Below, in pieces: positions 1-4,664 of a DNA stretch of 5,692 nucleotides; position 1 is the stretch's first letter, and every line of letters begins with the position of its first letter. Both the position numbers and the translations under genes were made by a program. Where the stretch lies: the NCBI GenBank assembly GCA_036514635.1, contig DATBWU010000143.1, forward strand, positions 1 to 5,692. Direction: 5' to 3'. The stretch is from DASSFZ01 sp036514635 (lineage in GTDB: Bacteria > Chloroflexota > Anaerolineae > Fen-1058). Under the pieces are notes generated by a model. That model did not search any database. It had not been told where the DNA came from and saw nothing but the letters and a program-made list of their open reading frames with translations.

Positions 1-1565
1 CGGGTGCGTGCCTCGATGACCTGCAAGATCGGATCATCGGGCAACAGCACTCGCGCCAGTTCCTTCGGTTCGATCTTGTTGAGTCCACCACCATAGGTGC
101 GCCCTTCATACAAAATCTGCTCGTCGCTCGCGCGTTTGAGCAAGTTGAACAGCGCGTTGAGCAGGCGTGGATTCTCTTGGCAAGCCGTCTGCACAGTTCG
201 GGTTGGGTAAAGCATCAAATAGACATTAGGCGCTGTGGCCTGCGAGTTGTTTCGGAAAAAACGAGTCCCTGACCGGCCCGATCGGTTGCGGGACATGTAG
301 CTGCAAACGATGGGCGCCGGTGGTCGATATTCCTGCTTGTGCCACGGCGTTCGATGGCGAGAGATATATCTTTCGTCCAGACCTTGCGATTTGCCTTCGT
401 TCAGATAGGCCTGAAGGGCAGGGAAGCGTCTCACTTCGTTCTCGTCGAGGTCACAATCGAGCAGGACGAGAGAAGGTTCGACTAGGGGGTAGCCACTGGC
501 GTCGGCGAGTATGACATCGCCAGTCAGATAACGAGGACTGGGCAAAATGGGCCGCAGAAATCGCTCCGGTAGTCCTCGCTCCCGTGCGACCTGACGTGGT
601 AGGATGAAGAACTCGTTGGCCCCGGTTGCCAGTCCGCGTTTGATGTCGAACAGGTCTCCAATGCATATAGTCGAGTTTGACCGTTCAGAGCTTCGGATCG
701 CAAAGTGGATCGGCTGGCCCGGTAATGATGTCCACTTGCTTACATCCGCCAGTTGCTGTTGAGCATAGCGCTGTGTGATGCGCGGATGGTGGAGTGTCCC
801 GCCCAACGCGAAAATCGTCTCTTGATCGGATTGGGGTTTGCGCTTCTGAAAGACCACCACGGCGGACGAAACGAGCGCGTCGTCAAACTGAACATCCTCA
901 GGATCGAAGCGATGGACGTAAAGGAGGGAGACTTGTTCCGTGAGATAGCGCTTAACAGTTTTTCCGTAGTTCACGTCCATGAACTCGGAAGGGATGAGCC
1001 ATACACCCAATCCGTTTTCCTCCAGCCAACGATGGGCGATCAGGAGGAAATAGCAATATAGACCGGCCAAACCATTCAGCCGCATGTTCACGGCGGCTCG
1101 CGTTTTCTCTTGGAGGGCTTGTTTCGCATCTCGGCCCAGGTGATGGTGGCGGACGTAAGGCGGGTTGGCAACGACCAGATTCGCCCGTGGATGAGAGGGA
1201 AAGGGGAGTCGTGTGAAGTCGGCTTCAATCACGTCTAGTCCCCATGCGCCCCACAGTGCTCTTGCCGCCGCTGCCAGTTGCGGATCCAGTTCGATGCCGG
1301 TTGCACCTGCAATGCTCTCCTCTGGAAACGCACGGAGCAGCGCGGAAAAGAAAGCGCCCGTGCCGACTGCCGGATCGAGAAAGCGGATGCTCTTTGCGGA
1401 CGATAACCAGTTGTCTTTGACGAACTCGACGATTTCGAGCGCGAGTGGGAAGGGTGTGGCGTATTGTCCCAGCGCATTCCGATCGGTGGTGCTCTTAGCA
1501 CCATCCAGTCTAGCCTGTTCGGATTGGCGTCTGGTTTCGACGTGCCGGGGATCTGCGTGCGTCAT
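1..1565 (-). CDS. Type II DNA adenine-N6 methyltransferase, XamI/SalI-like (3' end outside window)
   Basis: This is the modification enzyme of the R-M pair. It is predicted to transfer a methyl group from S-adenosylmethionine to adenine N6 in the site cut by the neighbouring endonuclease, probably GTCGAC. Reading the minus strand from ATG at 1565 gives 521 codons with no stop to the window edge. Visible motifs are GQYATP (residues 33-38, motif X-like), DPAVGTGAF (64-72, SAM-binding motif I), ELD (92-94, motif II), EADF (114-117, motif III) and NPPY (134-137, catalytic motif IV). From about residue 300 a target-recognition region follows, with IKRGLATGANEFF (308-320) as seen in gamma-type adenine methyltransferases. 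The ATG overlaps the endonuclease TGA (ATGA, 4-base overlap). The nearest purine-rich GGAG (1577-1580) is about 11 bases away, so translational coupling is likely. The end is probably close, judging by the usual ~500-600 residue length. The methyltransferase class is secure; the exact specificity is inferred from the partner. Confidence 0.93.
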   Translation of the reverse strand, partial: MTHADPRHVETRRQSEQARLDGAKSTTDRNALGQYATPFPLALEIVEFVKDNWLSSAKSIRFLDPAVGTGAFFSALLRAFPEESIAGATGIELDPQLAAAARALWGAWGLDVIEADFTRLPFPSHPRANLVVANPPYVRHHHLGRDAKQALQEKTRAAVNMRLNGLAGLYCYFLLIAHRWLEENGLGVWLIPSEFMDVNYGKTVKRYLTEQVSLLYVHRFDPEDVQFDDALVSSAVVVFQKRKPQSDQETIFALGGTLHHPRITQRYAQQQLADVSKWTSLPGQPIHFAIRSSERSNSTICIGDLFDIKRGLATGANEFFILPRQVARERGLPERFLRPILPSPRYLTGDVILADASGYPLVEPSLVLLDCDLDENEVRRFPALQAYLNEGKSQGLDERYISRHRTPWHKQEYRPPAPIVCSYMSRNRSGRSGTRFFRNNSQATAPNVYLMLYPTRTVQTACQENPRLLNALFNLLKRASDEQILYEGRTYGGGLNKIEPKELARVLLPDDPILQVIEART

Positions 1566-2512
1566 ATACCGATCAGCTCCAAGTCCTCAATGCGGTGCTC
1601 CCAGACCCAATCGATTCCCTCGGCGGCTTCATAGCCTAGATACCCGGCATCGAAGTAACCCGAGAGGAACAGGATGTACTGAAGGCCCTCGCCATACCGC
1701 GCTCGTAACTGCTTTGCTTTGGTCGCCTCTTCTTTGCGCCGCTTATTCGTATTGGTGAAGTCGCCCGCCGATTTGGCCTCAATCAGGATCGGTAAACCGC
1801 TTGGCTGAGGCTTGTGAGGCTGAATAACGACATCGACGGGCACATTGACCGTTCGAGGGGCACCGGCTACGACATTCACGCGAAAAGCGAATGAGCCGGA
1901 TTGCATCTCCATAAAAGTCATGCTTGGATTGTGGTGCGCCTGCATATAACCCCGCTGGCGCAAGTACTTCGTGATGCGATCGAACTGCCGCTGCTCTTGC
2001 GCATTGCGAATGATCGGATCAGAGATGGCCCCGCACAGCCGATCAGCCACAATTGTCGAGGCGCGATACCGCTCGATATCGGTCGGCCGCTTTTTCTGTT
2101 TCAACCAGGGAAAAAGCTCAAGGTCAATCAGCCTGTGCAGAATACGTGTAATGCTCTGCAACTGCTCGACCAATTCGGCCGCGGTCATTCTCGGCGGAAT
2201 CTTGCCGCCCTCCATCGATTGGATCAGGTTCTTGTTCGCATAAGCCAGACCGGTCAGCCGGTCTCTCGCTAACGGTGGAGCCGTGCACATCCGCAGGACG
2301 GGCAGGAGGGACGGATGCTCTCTCAAAATCGTCGGATTCAGCGCCGCGAGATCGCTCGTCACACGTAAGGCTGCCTGTACGCGGTCCGTTGTTGTCATTC
2401 GTGTGTCACGGTAAGCCTTCGGCCCGAAACGCATAAACCAGTCATTGTAGAGGTCGACGAATGCCGCAATGTCGGCCTTCCATAGATGTGGTTTATCGGC
2501 GTTGATTGGCAC
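1562..2512 (-). CDS. XamI-family type II restriction endonuclease
   Basis: I recognise this 316-residue protein as a XamI-type restriction endonuclease; XamI is an isoschizomer of SalI and recognises GTCGAC. The predicted role is cleavage of unmethylated double-stranded DNA at that site in the cytoplasm. The conserved N-terminal block is KPHLWKADIAAFVDLYNDWF (7-26). The PD-(D/E)XK nuclease core is visible as PVD (Asp227) followed by IEAK (Glu245, Lys247), then a basic helix NKRRKEEATKAKQLRARYG (256-274). The start is chosen as GTG at 2512 because GGAGG lies exactly 6 bases upstream and the family N-terminus begins there. An upstream in-frame ATG at 2641 would add 43 low-complexity residues that are a shadow of the patatin gene. 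The gene starts 16 bases after the patatin stop and precedes the methyltransferase. No controller (C) gene is seen. Family assignment is strong; specificity is inferred from homology. Confidence 0.92.
   Translation of the reverse strand: MPINADKPHLWKADIAAFVDLYNDWFMRFGPKAYRDTRMTTTDRVQAALRVTSDLAALNPTILREHPSLLPVLRMCTAPPLARDRLTGLAYANKNLIQSMEGGKIPPRMTAAELVEQLQSITRILHRLIDLELFPWLKQKKRPTDIERYRASTIVADRLCGAISDPIIRNAQEQRQFDRITKYLRQRGYMQAHHNPSMTFMEMQSGSFAFRVNVVAGAPRTVNVPVDVVIQPHKPQPSGLPILIEAKSAGDFTNTNKRRKEEATKAKQLRARYGEGLQYILFLSGYFDAGYLGYEAAEGIDWVWEHRIEDLELIGI
2453..2458. other. GTCGAC site inside the endonuclease gene
   Basis: The palindrome GTCGAC, the expected XamI/SalI target, forms codons 19-20 (Val-Asp) of the endonuclease in the conserved FVDLYND segment. 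If the specificity is as inferred, it must be methylated in the host. The site itself is certain; its meaning is inferred. Confidence 0.6.
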
Positions 2513-2518
2513 GTGCGT

Positions 2519-2523
2519 CCTCC
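2519..2523 (-). promoter_or_regulatory. Shine-Dalgarno site fixing the GTG start of the endonuclease
   Basis: On the minus strand GGAGG is followed by six bases (ACGCAC) and then GTG at 2512. The motif lies in the 16-base gap between the patatin stop (TAG, 2531-2529) and the endonuclease start. It supports the GTG start over the upstream ATG at 2641, which lies inside the patatin gene and encodes an unconserved arginine-rich leader. The strength of this site suggests the endonuclease is translated independently of patatin. Confidence 0.8.
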
Positions 2524-2528
2524 GACCT

Positions 2529-3434
2529 CTATCTTCTTCTCCACTCCATAAACCGCCCGCCGCGCGGGGGCGTTTGAACGGCCATCTGCGCGCGCATCGC
2601 GCTTTGGATGGTGTTGGGCTTCGGCGCGTCGAGGTAGGCATCGAGCGCAGCCTTGCCGGCGGCGATCAGCTCGCGCCCCTTGCTGAAGTCGAACAGCGAC
2701 AGGTCGCTGTAGGCCGTGATGTTGACGTGGTGCAGCTTGACGCCGGCCAGCATCGCATCGCCCAAATCGTCGAGCAGCTGCTCGCGCAGCATCGTGTCGA
2801 GGATTTGCATGCCGACGTTGCCGATCCCTTTCAGCGGCGCGCTCTTGGCGACGACGGGTGACAGGTCGATGACGTAAATCTCGGTTGCGCCGCGCTGCAG
2901 CGCCAGCTCGACCCCGGCATACGCGACGACACCGCCGTCGGTGAGTTGATGCCCGTCGAAGAGCACCGGGTCAATCACCAGAGGGTACGCGGCGCTGGCG
3001 ACGACCGGCTCGAGCAGGGATGCGCTTTGGTCGTCTCCGTACACAACTAACTGCGCCGTGACCAGATCGGCGGTCGTCACGTAGAGCGGAAGCTTCAGAT
3101 CGCCGAAAGTGGGCCTTTCCTTGGTCAGGAACTTACGAACGGTATTTTGGAGCGCCTCATTGCTCACCAGGCCGTTACTGCCAAACAGCACACGCAACCC
3201 CCAGGTGATGACATTGCCGGGAAAGGCATCTTCGCGCCGGGTATTGATCCAGATGCGGGCGAGTTCCTCCAGGCCGGCGGCGTCGGGATGCGCGCAGAAG
3301 TACGCGCCATTCAGCGCGCCGGCCGATGTGCCCACCACAAAATCGGGTTGGATGTTATGCGCGAGCAACGCTTGCAGCGCGCCGACCTGGATCGGCCCAC
3401 GATTGCCACCCCCGCTGAGCACGAACGCGATCAT
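2529..3434 (-). CDS. Patatin-like phospholipase family protein
   Basis: Predicted serine lipid acyl hydrolase of 301 residues, acting on phospholipids or other acyl esters; the true substrate cannot be read from sequence. The patatin signature is complete: oxyanion loop SGGGNRG (7-13), nucleophile elbow GTSAG (35-39, Ser37) and the DGG motif (166-168, Asp166) supplying the catalytic aspartate. There is no signal peptide or membrane segment, so it is probably cytoplasmic or peripherally membrane-associated. Length fits a stand-alone RssA-like patatin domain with no fused sensor domain. ATG at 3434 has AGGAG six bases upstream (3445-3441). The gene lies 81 bases after the ImmA/IrrE-like gene and 16 bases before the endonuclease, with no obvious terminator on either side, so it could share a transcript. 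The last residues (MEWRRR, with three consecutive AGA codons) differ in base use from the rest and may mark an altered 3' end. Patatins also serve as effectors in some phage-defence systems, but nothing here proves such a role. Confidence 0.92.
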   Translation of the reverse strand: MIAFVLSGGGNRGPIQVGALQALLAHNIQPDFVVGTSAGALNGAYFCAHPDAAGLEELARIWINTRREDAFPGNVITWGLRVLFGSNGLVSNEALQNTVRKFLTKERPTFGDLKLPLYVTTADLVTAQLVVYGDDQSASLLEPVVASAAYPLVIDPVLFDGHQLTDGGVVAYAGVELALQRGATEIYVIDLSPVVAKSAPLKGIGNVGMQILDTMLREQLLDDLGDAMLAGVKLHHVNITAYSDLSLFDFSKGRELIAAGKAALDAYLDAPKPNTIQSAMRAQMAVQTPPRGGRFMEWRRR

Positions 3435-3515
3435 GGTTTTCTCCTGTGCAAGAGTCTGTCTGAGAAGCGATGTGGATTACGGACAACGAGTCGCGATGAA
3501 ACCGGCCGCGACCGG

Positions 3516-3968
3516 CTATTCAACCAACAGAAGTTCGATCAGCCGCTTGGCGGCATCCGGCACAGGCACGTGAAAGTGCACGCGCACGCTGGACGGAGTC
3601 CGCTCGCCGGCGCTCAACTCGGCCATCCAGGGCTTGGGCATCAACAGGGCGCGGCCCAGGTAGTGTATCTCATCGGTTGACAGACCGCCTGCGCCGACCC
3701 AGCCGCGCCGGCGCGCCCAGACCGTTTCAGCGGCGTAGCGTGCGACCAGGCGCGCAATCGTCGGGCGCACAGCATAGCGCTCATTCGCATCGAACGACTG
3801 CACCGACAGATCGACCAGATCGGGCCGCCACAGATCGGCGGCCGGGCGGCGCAGGATATCTTCGATGGGAACCGGTGGCCGATCGACCCCGTGCATCTCC
3901 AGCAATTCGCACGCGACCGCTTCCAGTTCGGCGCGACGGCGCTCAGTCAACGCAGTGGGTGATTTCAT
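3516..3968 (-). CDS. Hypothetical protein, possible degenerate ImmA/IrrE-like domain without HEXXH
   Basis: This 150-residue protein is not firmly recognised. Its layout recalls ImmA/IrrE (DUF955) proteins: a helical N-terminus (residues 8-26), PPVPIEDILRRP (31-42) like the PVdIe-ia segment that opens the domain, and LGRALLMP (104-111) like the FAaeLLMP segment that closes it. Between them, where family members carry the zinc-binding HEXXH helix, the sequence reads RPTIARLVARYAAETVW (68-84) with no histidine. If related, it is therefore non-catalytic. The C-terminus (HFHVPVPDAA, 131-140) is unfamiliar. I prefer ATG at 3968 over the in-frame ATG at 4025, because the longer form would begin inside the terminator of the upstream gene and read across a TATAAT box. 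No Shine-Dalgarno sequence precedes 3968. A coding gene is likely from codon use and neighbouring gaps; the family link is tentative. Confidence 0.72.
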   Translation of the reverse strand: MKSPTALTERRRAELEAVACELLEMHGVDRPPVPIEDILRRPAADLWRPDLVDLSVQSFDANERYAVRPTIARLVARYAAETVWARRRGWVGAGGLSTDEIHYLGRALLMPKPWMAELSAGERTPSSVRVHFHVPVPDAAKRLIELLLVE

Positions 3969-3992
3969 AGATGGATGAGCAATTCGCTGGCG

Positions 3993-3998
3993 ATTATA
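3993..3998 (-). promoter_or_regulatory. Candidate -10 box (TATAAT) for the ImmA/IrrE-like gene
   Basis: On the minus strand a perfect TATAAT lies 24 bases upstream of the chosen ATG at 3968, just after the terminator of the cupredoxin gene. A transcript starting about 7 bases downstream would have a leader of only ~17 bases with no Shine-Dalgarno sequence. No good TTGACA-like -35 hexamer is found at 16-18 bases. The position between a terminator and a start codon is the main support. Confidence 0.45.
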
Positions 3999-4023
3999 CT
4001 CTGCAACACAGAATTGCGCGATC

Positions 4024-4052
4024 AAAAAATCCCCCGATGCGGCTGGGGGATT
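4024..4052 (-). terminator. Intrinsic terminator of the cupredoxin gene
   Basis: On the minus strand AATCCCCC (4052-4045) pairs perfectly with GGGGGATT (4035-4028), giving an 8-bp stem around a 9-base loop. It runs directly into a T tract (TTTTTT, 4029-4024). It lies 19 bases after the cupredoxin stop codon, which is the expected place for a Rho-independent terminator. It separates the cupredoxin unit from the downstream ImmA/IrrE-like, patatin and R-M genes. Confidence 0.88.
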
Positions 4053-4071
4053 CCGATCAGCGGCGAAACGA

Positions 4072-4452
4072 TTACGGGCTGACGGTCAGCTTGGCGGTCA
4101 TTCCGGCATCTTTGTGGCCGGGAATGTCGCACTCGATCAGGTACTCGCCGGCGGCAGCGGGCTTGATCTTGACGCTGGTGCTCTGGCCGATAGCGATCGC
4201 CGCGCGACCGATCTCTTTGCCAGATGGATCGAACAGGACGAAGTTGTGCTCGATGGTGCCCTTGTTCGTAATGTTGAAGGTAATCTCATCCCCGACTTTG
4301 GCGGTGAAGGCGTTTGGCGAAAACGCAAACTCGGTCGCCTCCACGCTGAAGGCCTTACTGGCCGGCGTCCCGGCGCTGCCGCCGTTACACCCGCTGAGTG
4401 CCAGCGTTACGACCAGAGCAACGAGAAGTATTGCCGAAGCACGGCGAATCAT
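4072..4452 (-). CDS. Cupredoxin-domain lipoprotein (type 1 blue copper protein)
   Basis: Predicted small electron-carrier protein of 126 residues, anchored to the outer face of the cytoplasmic membrane. The N-terminus is a lipoprotein signal: MIRR, a hydrophobic stretch (7-19), then lipobox LSGC with Cys22 as the lipidation site. After a short Gly/Ser/Pro linker a plastocyanin-like beta-barrel follows. All four type 1 copper ligands are visible: His69 (EHNF), then Cys108, His113 and Met118 in the spacing C-x4-H-x4-M (CDIPGHKDAGM). An intact copper site argues for redox function or copper handling rather than a degenerate fold. The partner is unknown because no oxidase or reductase gene is in the window. 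ATG at 4452 is preceded by AGGAGA (4466-4461) at good spacing. With its own promoter (4524-4496) and terminator (4052-4024) the gene is probably monocistronic. Confidence 0.92.
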   Translation of the reverse strand: MIRRASAILLVALVVTLALSGCNGGSAGTPASKAFSVEATEFAFSPNAFTAKVGDEITFNITNKGTIEHNFVLFDPSGKEIGRAAIAIGQSTSVKIKPAAAGEYLIECDIPGHKDAGMTAKLTVSP

Positions 4453-4495
4453 GTAGATTCTCTCCTGTTAGTAGTTTTCTGAACGAACTGTCCGA

Positions 4496-4524
4496 ATTGT
4501 AACATCCCTCGGCGCATTTGTCAC
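4496..4524 (-). promoter_or_regulatory. Sigma-70-type promoter of the cupredoxin gene
   Basis: On the minus strand GTGACA (4524-4519, 5/6 match to TTGACA) is separated by exactly 17 bases from TACAAT (4501-4496, 5/6 match to TATAAT). The -10 box is preceded by TGT, giving an extended -10 (TGnTACAAT). Transcription would start near 4489, leaving a leader of roughly 37 bases that carries the Shine-Dalgarno AGGAGA at 4466-4461. Match, spacing and position all agree, but sigma factor use in this host is not known. Confidence 0.75.
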
Positions 4525-4540
4525 AGCCTGCGTAAAGAAT

Positions 4541-4584
4541 GACGAAGGACCAAAGACGAAGGCATTGGTCGTTCGTCCTTCGTC
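4541..4584. repeat. GACGAAGGAC inverted repeat with an internal direct copy
   Basis: GACGAAGGAC (4541-4550) is perfectly inverted as GTCCTTCGTC (4575-4584). A second forward copy, GACGAAGG, lies in the 24-base loop (4555-4562). Further self-complementarity (GACCAA/TTGGTC inside the same segment) allows alternative hairpins. On the minus strand the structure is followed by ATTCTTTACG, so it could act as a weak terminator for the glycosyltransferase, whose stop is about 80 bases upstream. It lies just upstream of the cupredoxin promoter. It could also be a dispersed low-complexity element of the genome. Confidence 0.6.
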
Positions 4585-4622
4585 CCAGGCCGGAAGTTAT
4601 ATTTGGACAAGTCCTCGGTGTA

Positions 4623-4645
4623 TTGGTGCCTGGTGGTTAGTTTGG
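4623..4645. repeat. TTGGTG-like low-complexity tract
   Basis: The plus strand reads as successive imperfect units (TTGGTG, CTGGTG, GTTAG, TTTGG) in the gap just after the glycosyltransferase stop. No open frame, RNA gene or hairpin is evident here. Together with the GACGAAGG repeat it fills most of the ~140 bases between the glycosyltransferase stop and the cupredoxin promoter. Function unknown. Confidence 0.35.
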
Positions 4646-4664
4646 CGGCTTTTCAGACAGGCGC

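Noticed and set aside
1..1560. Apparent gene-free or decayed stretch holding only short open frames
   Set aside because: The minus-strand frame from ATG at 1565 is open for 521 codons to the window edge and carries complete methyltransferase motifs. It is an intact gene cut by the window, not a pseudogene.
1213..1758. Plus-strand open frame of 181 codons
   Set aside because: It is antisense to the R-M pair, low-complexity and rich in Ser/Arg, with no family resemblance.
2551..2575. GC-rich imperfect hairpin near the end of the patatin gene
   Set aside because: It lies within coding sequence, has a bulge and is followed by only three T bases, so it is not supported as a terminator.
2513..2641. 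N-terminal extension of the endonuclease to ATG at 2641
   Set aside because: It overlaps the patatin coding sequence in another frame and gives an arginine-rich, unconserved leader. The GTG at 2512 has an ideal GGAGG site.
3435..3515. Promoter between the ImmA-like and patatin genes (TTGTCC with a candidate -10 17 bases downstream)
   Set aside because: The -10 candidate (TCAGAC) matches poorly, and the gap otherwise holds only the patatin ribosome site.
3147..3680. Plus-strand open frame of 177 codons across the patatin and ImmA-like genes
   Set aside because: It is antisense to two supported genes, shows no recognisable motif, and such shadows are common in GC-rich DNA.
3969..4025. ATG at 4025 as the start of the ImmA/IrrE-like gene
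   Set aside because: It would lie in the T tract of the cupredoxin terminator and place a TATAAT box inside the coding region.
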